A program made the translations under genes and the position numbers. From contig JBCBKP010000003.1 in NCBI GenBank assembly GCA_038521625.1, positions 124,001 through 188,000 of the forward strand: DNA of 64,000 nucleotides, given 5' to 3'. The notes below the pieces were generated by a model. The model made no database searches and was not told the origin of the DNA. It saw only the letters and a program-made list of their open reading frames with translations. Positions 56,934 through 64,000 of this stretch are shown one piece after another (position 1 is the first letter of the stretch; the number at the start of each line of letters is the position of its first letter). This DNA is from JBCBKP01 sp038521625. GTDB taxonomy: Bacteria; Planctomycetota; Phycisphaerae; Phycisphaerales; UBA1924.

Positions 56934-57638
56934 ATGCGAACAGCTATGGTGGTCTCCGCGACCGTGATGCTCGCCGCGGCCACACACACGGCCTCGGCAC
57001 AGTATCTTCGTCTTCGCCAGGAGTTTCGAAGGTTCTTGCTCTTCGATGTGAGCGGAGAGAAAGTGAACGTGGTTGTGATCGTAGATACGTCCGGTATGAC
57101 GGGCGTCGGCACAGAGACATTTGTCGCCGATCAGATGTCCGTCGTGCATACGCAGGCAAACACCGGGCTCCTGAACGGACTCAGCGCGTTCCTGCCCGTC
57201 CCGAAGAACGACACCGGCGGCGTGGCGGTGACATTCACGAACGGTGGCAACCCACAGTTGTCAGCGATCCAGGGATTTACGCTGCTCGGGTACGCCTCAC
57301 TCAATTCGATTCAGGGCGTCTGTCAGTTCGGGTTCAATCAGAGGCCCTCGATGCAGTTCGGTGGATCGGTTATTTTCACGAATCGGTACGACCTCCACGG
57401 CCCGGCGACGACCGTTGAGGACCTCGGCAGGCCGCCGTGCTCGAGCGCCGACATCACGACGCCGCGAGGTTTGGTCTCGCACCGCGATGTCCGTCAGTTC
57501 GTCGACTGGTTCTCTGAGGGCAACTTCTTCGCGAGCAACTTCGCCGAGCCGTACGGGACAGTCTCTCAAGCCGACGTCGACGCGTTCGTGACGCGATTCT
57601 TCGAAGGCTGCGCGCCAGAGCCCGCTGAGTTGCCGTGA
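56934..57638 (+). CDS. Secreted small protein with GC-type dockerin-like tail (paralogue A)
   Basis: 234 residues with a signal peptide ending ASA-QY (residue 22-23). Residues about 25-155 are beta-rich and share with the protein at 60284-60958 the patterns LRLRQEFR/LRIQQEFR, VDTSGMTGVG, FTNGGNPQL and FGGSVIFTNRYDL. The tail from PPCSSADITTPRG holds two helix-loop-helix-like units and ends FVTRFFEGCAPEPAELP. Function unknown. GC content in 57001-57360 is only about 50-60 % against about 65-70 % around, hinting at transfer or relaxed constraint. It converges with the prepilin gene, with 1 bp between. Confidence 0.8.
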   Translation: MRTAMVVSATVMLAAATHTASAQYLRLRQEFRRFLLFDVSGEKVNVVVIVDTSGMTGVGTETFVADQMSVVHTQANTGLLNGLSAFLPVPKNDTGGVAVTFTNGGNPQLSAIQGFTLLGYASLNSIQGVCQFGFNQRPSMQFGGSVIFTNRYDLHGPATTVEDLGRPPCSSADITTPRGLVSHRDVRQFVDWFSEGNFFASNFAEPYGTVSQADVDAFVTRFFEGCAPEPAELP

Positions 57639-57639
57639 G

Positions 57640-58620
57640 TCACTCCGAGGCCGTCACCGCCCGCGGTGTGTCGTCGTCGAAGCCGGTCCCGCTGAACAGG
57701 CGGTTGGTGATCGGGTACGACCCCGCGTCCGACTCGAAGCCCGCGACCACCGAGCCGTCGCCGCGCACGCCGTAGCCGAGCTCCTCGAGCGTCTTCATCG
57801 CCACTCGGCCGTCGCAGAACGCGACGAGCGCCTTGCCCTGGTGGCGTGCGTCGGGCGCGCTGCGGTGCTCGGCCGCGCGGCCCTTGCGGTCGGCGAAGTC
57901 GCTGAATCGATCCAGCCGCGGCGGGTCGATCGCGTAGCCGTGCCCGCCGAGCGCGCGGCGGTCCCCGTCGCGCGAGCCGTCGGTCAGGTTCGGTGTTCGC
58001 CGGTCCTCGGGCTTGCCGGCCGCCGTGCCGACCGAGGTCGCGAACTGCACCGTGTCGGCCGAGCGGATCTGGTGCGAGCGAACCGGGAAACGGATGTCCG
58101 GGTTTCCGTCTTGATAGTCGACGTACCGCGTGTTGCCGAGGAACTGGTAGTTGTAGCCGTAGCTCGCGTTTCGCGTGCTGGTCCAATCGCGCACCACCGG
58201 GTCGACGAAGAGCTCGTTGGCGATCTCGAGGCTGTGCTCGTCGCCCGGGTCCTCGGAGGCCTCGCGGTACGTGTAGTTCCCGATCGTCCCGCCGAGCACC
58301 GCGAACCACCTCGGCCGGTAATGGAGGCCGTTGCCGATGTCGTACAGGTTCTCATCGGCGACGTCGGAGCGCCCCGGCTGGCCCGGGACCACGACCCCGC
58401 GGTGCTCGCCCGCGTAGATCTCCCAGCCGATGGCGATCTGCCGCATGTTCGAGGAGGCCAGCAGCGACCGGGCCGAGCCGCGGGCCCCGCCGAGGGCCGG
58501 CAGGAGGATCCCGATCAGGAGGGCAATGATGGCGATGACGACCAGCAGCTCGATCAGCGTGAAGCCGCGGTAGTCGATCGCCGGTCTGTTCCAAGGAGGG
58601 GTGTCCGTTTGAGCCGTCAT
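57640..58620 (-). CDS. Prepilin with H-X9-DG motif
   Basis: 326 residues from ATG 58620. Leader RPAIDYRGFTLIELLVVIAIIALLIGILLPAL has the GF cleavage site and Glu5. The body ends with ARHQGKALVAFCDGRVAMKT, where His is followed by nine residues and then Asp-Gly: the H-X9-DG pattern typical of planctomycete type-II-secretion-like prepilins (DUF1559-type). Such prepilins occur in many copies in planctomycetes and their fibres are poorly understood. The start region overlaps the divergent PepSY gene by 12 bp. Confidence 0.87.
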   Translation of the reverse strand: MTAQTDTPPWNRPAIDYRGFTLIELLVVIAIIALLIGILLPALGGARGSARSLLASSNMRQIAIGWEIYAGEHRGVVVPGQPGRSDVADENLYDIGNGLHYRPRWFAVLGGTIGNYTYREASEDPGDEHSLEIANELFVDPVVRDWTSTRNASYGYNYQFLGNTRYVDYQDGNPDIRFPVRSHQIRSADTVQFATSVGTAAGKPEDRRTPNLTDGSRDGDRRALGGHGYAIDPPRLDRFSDFADRKGRAAEHRSAPDARHQGKALVAFCDGRVAMKTLEELGYGVRGDGSVVAGFESDAGSYPITNRLFSGTGFDDDTPRAVTASE

Positions 58621-59175
58621 CCGGTCGTCCGAGGGGCGAACATCTGGTCCCGCAAACTGCACCGGCTCGGCGCGGTCCTCACCGCCCTCCCGGTTCTCGT
58701 CATCATCGGCAGCGGCCTGCTGCTGCAGATGAAGAAACAGTCTACCTGGGTACAGCCGCCCACGGCCCGCGGTTCCGCCGGCGCGGGCGAGGGCGGCCTG
58801 GCGATCTCGTTCGACCAGATCCTCGCGGCCGCGGCCGCGGTTGAGCACGCCGGGATCCGGTCCTGGGACGATGTCGACCGCCTCGATGTGCGTCCGGATA
58901 AAGGTGTCGTCAAGGTCCGGGCGAACAGCCGCTGGGAGGTCCAGATCGACACCGCCACCGGCGAGGTCCTGCAGACCGCCTACCGCCGGAGCGACCTGAT
59001 CGAACAGATCCACGACGGCAGCTTCTTCGGTGGCGACGCCGTGAAGCTCGGCATCTTCCTGCCGTCGGCCGCCGTGCTGCTCGCGCTCTGGATCACCGGC
59101 GTCTACCTCTGGCTGCTCCCGGTGCTGGCTCGTCGGAAGCGGCTGCGGGTCCAGCGGACCCGGCTCCGTGGCTGA
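58609..59175 (+). CDS. PepSY domain membrane protein
   Basis: 188 residues from TTG 58609. TTG is chosen because AAGGAGGGG lies 8 nt before it and no ATG or GTG nearby does as well. Two membrane helices at about 18-37 and 150-170 flank a periplasmic PepSY-like domain (ISFDQILAAAAAVEHAG, WEVQIDTATGEVLQ). PepSY proteins are often peptidase inhibitors or part of iron-reductase-type systems. Divergent from the prepilin gene, whose start it overlaps. Confidence 0.75.
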   Translation: MSRHPVVRGANIWSRKLHRLGAVLTALPVLVIIGSGLLLQMKKQSTWVQPPTARGSAGAGEGGLAISFDQILAAAAAVEHAGIRSWDDVDRLDVRPDKGVVKVRANSRWEVQIDTATGEVLQTAYRRSDLIEQIHDGSFFGGDAVKLGIFLPSAAVLLALWITGVYLWLLPVLARRKRLRVQRTRLRG

Positions 59176-59248
59176 GCGCGGACGGGCGCGGACCGATCCT
59201 CGACACCGCCTTCTCGATCGGGTACCTTGCCCGCTGATGACCGCCACG

Positions 59249-59330
59249 GCCTGATGTCCAGCTCAGCCCCGGTACCGGCTCCCGCCGCGTGATGCGCCGT
59301 GTCTGCGCGCAGCGGGCTGAGACATCAGGC
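59249..59330 (+). other. Large imperfect stem-loop upstream of the RNHCP gene
   Basis: GCCTGATGTC plus CTCAGCCC (59249-59269) pair with GGGCTGA plus GACATCAGGC (59314-59330): 17 base pairs interrupted only by a 4-nt bulge on the left arm. The about 44-nt loop itself contains GCGC-type hairpin potential. It lies 12 nt before the ATG at 59342. No T tract follows, so it is not a terminator; a structured leader RNA is possible. Confidence 0.5.
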
Positions 59331-59392
59331 GATCCGCAGACATGACCGCTCCCGGATCGCGGGCGATCGACGCCCGCCGCTGGTGCCGTTCC

Positions 59393-59764
59393 ATGCCGAA
59401 GAACAACCGCTCGCGACGGGACGAATCCCGTGGCTTCACCTGTGTGCAATGCGGTCTCGTGGTCTCGGGTCAGACCTGGGGCACGCGCTATCGCAACCAC
59501 TGCCCCGCCTGCCTCACGAGCCGCCACGTCGACGACCGCCCCGGTGACCGGGCGAGCCACTGCCGCGCGCCGATGGACCCGATCGGGATCGAGGTCCGGC
59601 CGGCCGACCGGGGCGGCGAGTGGGCGATCATCCACCGGTGCCGGGGCTGCGGCGCGATCCGGACCAACCGGATCGCCGGCGACGACTCGGAGCGTGCGCT
59701 GCTCGCCCTGGCGCTCCGCCCGCTCGCCAGCCCGGCGTTCCCGCTCGACGATCCGAGGACATAG
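59393..59764 (+). CDS. RNHCP domain protein
   Basis: 123 residues from ATG 59393 (an in-frame ATG at 59342 would add 17 residues; family members begin close to 59393). FTCVQCG, YRNHCPACL, HVDDRPGDRA, CRAPMDPIG and HRCRGCG give the eight or so Cys and His that define the RNHCP family, presumably two zinc sites. Short bacterial proteins of this type have no known function. It follows the large stem-loop. Confidence 0.88.
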   Translation: MPKNNRSRRDESRGFTCVQCGLVVSGQTWGTRYRNHCPACLTSRHVDDRPGDRASHCRAPMDPIGIEVRPADRGGEWAIIHRCRGCGAIRTNRIAGDDSERALLALALRPLASPAFPLDDPRT

Positions 59765-59785
59765 AACTGGGGCGTACGCTCTTGG

Positions 59786-60271
59786 GTGCTCGTGCGCCAC
59801 GCAAGAACCGACGACGCGTCAGCGATCGCGGCGATCTACAACGATGCGATCGCGCGCACGACATCGAGCTTCTGGACCGAGCCCCGACCGGTCGAGGAGA
59901 TCCGCGCGGCGATCCCCGCCGAGGCCTCGGGCCACCCATGGCTCGTGGCGGAGGAAGCCTGCGTTGTCGGGTTCGCCTGGTCGAAGCCCTGGAACCCGCG
60001 CGAGGCGTACGCCCGCACGGTCGAGGTGAGTGTCTATGTCGCCGAGGGCGCGCGGGGCCGAGGTGTCGGGCGCGCGCTGTACGAGACTCTGTTCGACCGC
60101 CTCGCCGGGCTCGGGCATCGGCGGGTCATCGCCGGGATCGCGCTGCCGAACGAGGCGAGCGTCCGCCTGCACGAGGCGATGGGCATGCGACCGGTGGGCA
60201 TATTCGAGGGCATCGGCGAGAAGTTCGGTCGCGAGATCGATGTCGGCTATTGGCAGGGACGGCTGTCCTGA
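59786..60271 (+). CDS. GNAT N-acetyltransferase, phosphinothricin acetyltransferase-like
   Basis: 161 residues from GTG 59786. RHARTDDASAIAAIYNDAI at the start, VEVSVYVAEGARGRGVGRALYE with the acetyl-CoA binding RGRGVGRAL, and IALPNEASVRLHEAMGM as the last helices. The pattern (including ARTTSSFWTEPRP) is that of the Pat/bialaphos-type acetyltransferase clade, whose members acetylate small amines. It converges with dockerin gene 60284 with 12 bp between. Confidence 0.85.
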   Translation: MLVRHARTDDASAIAAIYNDAIARTTSSFWTEPRPVEEIRAAIPAEASGHPWLVAEEACVVGFAWSKPWNPREAYARTVEVSVYVAEGARGRGVGRALYETLFDRLAGLGHRRVIAGIALPNEASVRLHEAMGMRPVGIFEGIGEKFGREIDVGYWQGRLS

Positions 60272-60283
60272 AAGCTCAGCGCC

Positions 60284-60958
60284 TCACTCCGGGCATCCCT
60301 GGAAGAAGAGCGTGACAAACGCGTCGACGTCGGCCTGGCTGACGACATCGAACGGCTCGGCGAGGCTCGCGACGCGTGGGTCGTCCTCAAAGAACAGCTC
60401 GACGAAGCGAGTCACGTCCGCCTGTGAGATCACGCCGAACGGCTGGGCGAGATCGGCGGGCGAGCAGGGCGGCGGTCCGAGGTCGGTGATGACCTCGGTC
60501 TCGGGGACGAGGTCGTAGTTGCCGGTGAAGAGCACCGAACCGCCGAAGACCAACGTGGGGCGCCCGTACTGGATGACGGCGAGGCCGAAGCCGCTGTCGA
60601 GGATGTTGAACGTGTTACCACCCGGGACTCCGATCGTTCCGAGTGCGGGGTTCTGGCCGTTGGTGAATCGGACTCGCACGCACTCGGGGGTCGTGAGCGT
60701 GCAAACGGGGGGCATCCGCGTCTCGTTGAACGACTGCCCGTTCCCGAACTTCTCGTAAAGCACGGTGACACGGCTCGCGAGGAAGTCTTCTTCACCGACG
60801 CCGGTCATCCCAGAGGTATCCACCCTCGCATCGACGAACAGGATCTCGCCGTCGGTCTGGAAGAACCGGGAGCGGAACTCCTGCTGGATCCGGAGACGCT
60901 GGGCGTTCGCCGCCGAGACGACGGCGCCGATCGCAAAGACGGACAAGATCAAACGCAT
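60284..60958 (-). CDS. Secreted small protein with GC-type dockerin-like tail (paralogue B)
   Basis: 224 residues with signal peptide (SAANAQ). Paralogous to 56934-57638 over its full length: QEFRSRFF, VDTSGMTGVGEEDF, GGSVLFTGNYDL. The tail PPCSPADLAQPFG ... SLAEPFDVVSQADVDAFVTLFFQGCPE is the clearest two-unit dockerin-like ending in the window. GC is lower than average here too (about 58 % in the row at 60721). Its promoter region holds a perfect palindrome. Confidence 0.8.
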   Translation of the reverse strand: MRLILSVFAIGAVVSAANAQRLRIQQEFRSRFFQTDGEILFVDARVDTSGMTGVGEEDFLASRVTVLYEKFGNGQSFNETRMPPVCTLTTPECVRVRFTNGQNPALGTIGVPGGNTFNILDSGFGLAVIQYGRPTLVFGGSVLFTGNYDLVPETEVITDLGPPPCSPADLAQPFGVISQADVTRFVELFFEDDPRVASLAEPFDVVSQADVDAFVTLFFQGCPE

Positions 60959-60968
60959 ATCTGGGGCT

Positions 60969-60984
60969 CCGAGTGGACACTCGG
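60969..60984 (-). promoter_or_regulatory. Perfect 7-bp inverted repeat before paralogue B
   Basis: CCGAGTG-GA-CACTCGG lies 10 bp upstream of the ATG at 60958, between the candidate promoter and the start. It could be an operator or a leader hairpin. Confidence 0.4.
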
Positions 60985-61016
60985 ATCCTACTCGATCAGC
61001 GTTTCGCCCTACCTTG

Positions 61017-61046
61017 ATTCTCGAAACTCAGGATTTGACCTATCAA
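61017..61046 (-). promoter_or_regulatory. Candidate promoter of paralogue B
   Basis: On the minus strand TTGATA (61041-61046) and GAGAAT (61017-61022) are 18 bp apart, about 58 bp before the start. Moderate match to sigma-70 consensus. Confidence 0.4.
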
Positions 61047-61047
61047 T

Positions 61048-61065
61048 CGGCCGATCACTCGGCCG
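61048..61065 (-). terminator. Hairpin at the end of the NxxGxxxAF-repeat gene
   Basis: CGGCCGA/TCGGCCG with loop TCAC, a perfect 7-bp stem that contains the stop codon in its loop, followed on the minus strand by ATTGATAGG. Weak terminator candidate; it also lies just upstream of the promoter of paralogue B. Confidence 0.35.
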
Positions 61066-62800
61066 GGCAGCCCGAGAAGTAGGCGTCCAGGAAGCCGAGC
61101 ACGTCCCGGAGCCCGACCCGATCGGTCGGCTCGGCGATCGCCGCCACCGCCGGGTCGTTCCGGAAGAACCCTCGGATGAACGCCAGCACGTCGCGGGCGC
61201 TGAGCAGGCCGAACGGCTCTGCGAGGTCGGCGGCGTTGCAGGGCGTCGGGCCCTCATCGAGCGAGGCGACGACGATCGCCTGTGAGCCATCGGAGAGCTC
61301 GACGACGAAGGCGACCTCGCCGGCGTTGTTGAACTCGAGCGGCGACTCGTTATCGGGATCGGCGGCGATCGAGATCCCGGTGATCGTCGCTCCGTTCGGC
61401 AGCGTGTCGCCTGCGAGCGCGAGCAAGGAAGAGCCATCGGCGCCCGAGATCCAGACGGCGTCGATCTCGTCTCGGCCGTCGCGCGGGCGGATCGCCCCGG
61501 CGAACGCGATCCGATCGGTGGCGTTGATGTGGGCCGCGAGGAGAACGCTGACGTCACCCACGCCTTCGGCGGCGGGGGCGGGCTCGCCTTCCACGACGAC
61601 CGTTCGCGAACTGCCCTGCGCCGGGGCGAGAACGAGCGCGTCGGTCGCGACGAAGCCCTCGCCGGGGACGAACCCGCTCCCGACGGTCGCGATCGCGGCG
61701 ACGTCGCCCGAACCGTTCATGCCGAACCAGGAGATCGGCGTCGGATCGCGCGTCGGGTCCGACCGCAGATCGACCCGAGCGAGCGAGCCCGTGGCCGCGT
61801 CGGAGTAGAGCCGGTCGATCGGCGCGAGGGTGACGGTGCTTGCGCCCGCACGCCCGAGCATCGCCGTCGCGCCCGCGTCGTTGAGCCGCGCGGATTCGAG
61901 CGACGCGAAGAACGGGATCTCGTCGTTCGGCAGCGGGGGGGCGCCGGGGATCGGGTCGCCGGTCCTCGCGACAGGCAACAGCGCATCCGCCGGACCGGCG
62001 AAGTTCGCGAGATCGTTCGAGCTGTCGACGCCCTCGCCGGAGAGCTTGAACTGGAACGCGATCGATCCCGATTCGTTCAGCTGCGGGAACGACCCGACAT
62101 TGATGAATCCGTCGTAGAGCACGCCGGACGGCAGTCCGGGCGCCTGCTCTGTCTGGCGCGCGATCGGTCCGATCCCGGCTCCGCCGATATCGCCGAACAC
62201 CGCCAGCCCGTTCGTGACGTCGATCCCGGTCCCGACCAGCGACGCGAAGAAGACCATGTCGCCTCGGTCGTTGAACGATGCCGGATTCAGCGTCGAGTAC
62301 CGCACGCCGAGCGGCATCCCGGGTGCCGCGTCGCTCTCCCGCGCGATCTTCCGCAGCGGGCCGCCCGCGTCGCCGCGGTTCGAGAGGATCATCCAGTCCT
62401 CGGTGAAGTCGAGCTCGGCGCCACCCAGGCGGGCGAAGATCGTCAGTTCACCGTTGTTGTTCAGCTGCGGGGTCAGCGGGTTGAAGAAGTCGTAGAACAG
62501 CCCGAAGTCCACGCCGTCGCCCTGGTCGCCCTCGCGCGCGATCAGGCCGGGCGTGCCGCCCTCGGTGACGAACACGCCGGTGTCATTCGACTCCGCAACG
62601 CCCTCGCCCTCGAGCGTCGCGATGAAGACGACCTCGCCGTTCTCATTCAGGCGCAGCGACTCCGGGTCAAACGCCGCGAATCGCGCGCTCGTGCCGTTCG
62701 CGGCCTGGCCGCTGGTCGCGACGACGCGGTAGGTGCTGTCCTGCGCGACAGCCGATGAGCATGCGCAGAGGGCGGCGGCAGCGAAGCCTCGGAGTGTCAT
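61055..62800 (-). CDS. Secreted NxxGxxxAF-type repeat protein with GC-type dockerin-like tail
   Basis: 581 residues from ATG 62800, chosen because AGGAGATC precedes it and a signal peptide (ACSSAVAQ) follows. The body has about eight repeats with the pattern N-x-x-G-x-x-x-[AV]-F: LNENGEVVF, LNNNGELTIF, FNDRGDMVFF, LNESGSIAF, MNGSGDVAA, FNNAGEVAF, each about 60 residues apart and joined by GxPGLIAR-like turns. This suggests a beta-propeller-like exported domain. The tail from TPCNAADLAEPFG ends FSGCPAE. Function unknown. Confidence 0.82.
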   Translation of the reverse strand: MTLRGFAAAALCACSSAVAQDSTYRVVATSGQAANGTSARFAAFDPESLRLNENGEVVFIATLEGEGVAESNDTGVFVTEGGTPGLIAREGDQGDGVDFGLFYDFFNPLTPQLNNNGELTIFARLGGAELDFTEDWMILSNRGDAGGPLRKIARESDAAPGMPLGVRYSTLNPASFNDRGDMVFFASLVGTGIDVTNGLAVFGDIGGAGIGPIARQTEQAPGLPSGVLYDGFINVGSFPQLNESGSIAFQFKLSGEGVDSSNDLANFAGPADALLPVARTGDPIPGAPPLPNDEIPFFASLESARLNDAGATAMLGRAGASTVTLAPIDRLYSDAATGSLARVDLRSDPTRDPTPISWFGMNGSGDVAAIATVGSGFVPGEGFVATDALVLAPAQGSSRTVVVEGEPAPAAEGVGDVSVLLAAHINATDRIAFAGAIRPRDGRDEIDAVWISGADGSSLLALAGDTLPNGATITGISIAADPDNESPLEFNNAGEVAFVVELSDGSQAIVVASLDEGPTPCNAADLAEPFGLLSARDVLAFIRGFFRNDPAVAAIAEPTDRVGLRDVLGFLDAYFSGCPAE

Positions 62801-62879
62801 GTGATCTCCTCGAATGTGGGTCGGCGCGAACGAGACGCCATCACCGTACCGGCCGGCTTCGTCGCGGTCGAGCGGAATC

Positions 62880-62908
62880 CGAGAGACGAGGGACTCCCCT
62901 CGCTCTCG
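62880..62908 (-). other. Strong hairpin between two dockerin-tailed genes
   Basis: CGAGAG-CGAGGG pairs with CCCTCG-TCTCTCG around loop GAGT, 12 base pairs with a one-base bulge. It lies about 50 bp after the stop of the gene at 62956 and 80 bp before the start at 62800. No T tract follows, so it may be a weak terminator or an mRNA-stabilising element. Confidence 0.4.
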
Positions 62909-62955
62909 AACGGGATCGTGCCATCCGTTATTGACGCGCGCCTGCGTCGAGCGGA

Positions 62956-64000
62956 TCAGTTCGCCGCGCAGCCCGCGAAGAACGCTGCCACGAACGCGTC
63001 GATGTCCGCCGAGTTGACCACGTCCATCGGTTCTGCGAACGCCGCGGCCCGCGCGTCTTCGGCGGTGAACAGCTCGACGAACATCGCGACGTCGGTGTAT
63101 GAGACCGCCCCGAGCGGTGAGGCGAGGTCCGCCGTGCCGCACGAGGCTGGCAGCGTGGCGACGATGACCGCCTCGCTGCCGTCGGTGAACTCGGCGACGA
63201 ACGCGAGCTCGCCGGACCCGTTGAGCTCGATCGGATCGAGGCCGCCGAACGTGAGGGTGGAGAGATCGACCCCGGCGACGGTCTTCGGTCGAGGCGTCTC
63301 TCCCTCGGCTGCGACGTCGATCACCTGCCCCGGCCAGGCGACGCGGAACGGTTCGCCGCCCGGATCGGTCGCGAAGAGCGAGAGGCCGCGCAATGCGCGG
63401 TCGTCGCTCGCGACCGTCGAGACGAACGCGGACCGGCCCTCGTTGTCGATCGTGGCGAACAGGAGCGCGTCGTGGCGGACGCCCGGGGCGAAGCCCGTCG
63501 CCTGTGCGCCCTCGGTCGCGAGCGGGCGTAGGCCCGCGCCGCCGCCGTCGGAGTAGACGACGCGGTCGTTCCTGCTGTCGATCGCCTCGCCGAACTCGGC
63601 GACGAACGCGACCTCGCCGGCGGCGTTGATCGTCGGCGTGCGGAAGCGCTGGACGGACTCGCCCGCGGGCAGCCCGGGCGTCGGCGACCCGCTGCGCGCG
63701 ACGAGCTCGAGCGAACCGGGCGTTCCGCGGTACAACGCCTCGGACTGGAGCCCAAAGCCGGGGCCTTCGACCGGCGTGACGACGGCGAACACGCCCGAGT
63801 CGGAGACCGCGAGGGTTCCGACGCCGGCGAACTCGACGCCCGGGAGCTCGGGTGCCGGGTCGCCTGGCAGGATGAGGGCTCGCGCTTCGCTCTCGTCGGC
63901 GGGCGCGAGAATCAGCGCGCGAGCCGAACCGGACGGCAGGCCGTCGGAGGCGAGCACGGCCGAAAAGAGCAGATCGCCGATGCCGTTGACCAGCGCGGGC
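62956..64000 (-). CDS. NxxGxxxAF-type repeat protein with GC-type dockerin-like tail (partial, N-terminus outside window)
   Basis: About 348 codons are visible up to the right edge; the frame stays open, so the start is beyond 64000. The repeats again follow N-x-x-G pattern (INAAGEVAFVAEF, DNEGRSAFVSTV, LNGSGELAFVAEF), with PGDPAPELPGVEF and GSPTPGLPAGES turns. It is a paralogue of the gene at 61055-62800. The tail (ASCGTADLASPLGAVSYTD ... FAEPMDVVNSADIDAFVAAFFAGCAAN) closes on Gly-Cys like the others. A shorter GTG-started frame from 63957 is only part of it. Confidence 0.8.
   Translation of the reverse strand, partial: PALVNGIGDLLFSAVLASDGLPSGSARALILAPADESEARALILPGDPAPELPGVEFAGVGTLAVSDSGVFAVVTPVEGPGFGLQSEALYRGTPGSLELVARSGSPTPGLPAGESVQRFRTPTINAAGEVAFVAEFGEAIDSRNDRVVYSDGGGAGLRPLATEGAQATGFAPGVRHDALLFATIDNEGRSAFVSTVASDDRALRGLSLFATDPGGEPFRVAWPGQVIDVAAEGETPRPKTVAGVDLSTLTFGGLDPIELNGSGELAFVAEFTDGSEAVIVATLPASCGTADLASPLGAVSYTDVAMFVELFTAEDARAAAFAEPMDVVNSADIDAFVAAFFAGCAAN

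Overview
The window is a GC-rich (roughly 65-70 %), gene-dense bacterial chromosome segment. It most likely comes from a planctomycete of the class Phycisphaerae. The reasons are: secreted proteins ending in paired dockerin-like repeats that close on a Gly-Cys, Phycisphaerales-style prepilins (one with an H-X9-DG motif), a small membrane protein with a CGxCGYEL zinc ribbon, an excisionase-type HTH fused to a receiver, and many GTG/TTG starts. The lineage is inferred from protein style only; no rRNA gene is present.

Layout. 1-7.2 kb: end of an M14-like lipoprotein, an acyl-CoA carboxylase beta subunit with an interdomain insertion, a DUF2207 membrane protein, a secreted S10 serine carboxypeptidase and a type II NADH dehydrogenase. 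7.2-12.3 kb: recA with a long low-complexity N-terminus, followed by a rearranged stretch in which the 3' end of recA and the 3' end of a DUF2262 gene each occur twice. 12.2-20.4 kb: DUF3179 lipoprotein, tRNA-Leu(CAG), a 917-residue helical lipoprotein, an RNase HII-like nuclease overlapping ribD, and a YgfZ/GcvT-like protein. 20.5-22.3 kb: M42 peptidase and an HTH-receiver regulator. 22.6-30.9 kb: a block for envelope export or pili, with a HEAT-repeat exported protein, two pseudopilins, a small membrane protein, a secretin with a 430-residue C-terminal extension, and a TPR lipoprotein.

30.9-49.6 kb is mostly housekeeping: recJ, PduO-type cobalamin adenosyltransferase, a membrane SpoIIE-type phosphatase, an apparent MarR/quinone-reductase chimera, a MazG-type protein, rpsL-rpsG (without fusA/tuf after them), a ThiF/MoeB-type E1 enzyme, DinB, a metallo-beta-lactamase-fold hydrolase, cupin, lspA overlapping a histone-H1-like/DksA fusion, accA, proC, an ABC exporter pair with a methyltransferase in an overlapping run, and a long UbiD decarboxylase.

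49.6-64 kb is an accessory, secretion-oriented region: a GH31 alpha-glucosidase, an M14-S9B double exopeptidase, and five proteins (including the GH31) that carry the same C-terminal dockerin-like tail. Two of these are small paralogues and two carry NxxGxxxAF-type repeats. A prepilin, a PepSY protein, an RNHCP protein and a GNAT acetyltransferase lie between them. The tails lack the Asp-rich calcium loop of classical dockerins. Together with the export block at 22-31 kb this suggests a shared sorting or anchoring system for secreted proteins; that link is inference. I saw no CRISPR array, insertion sequence, prophage or origin.
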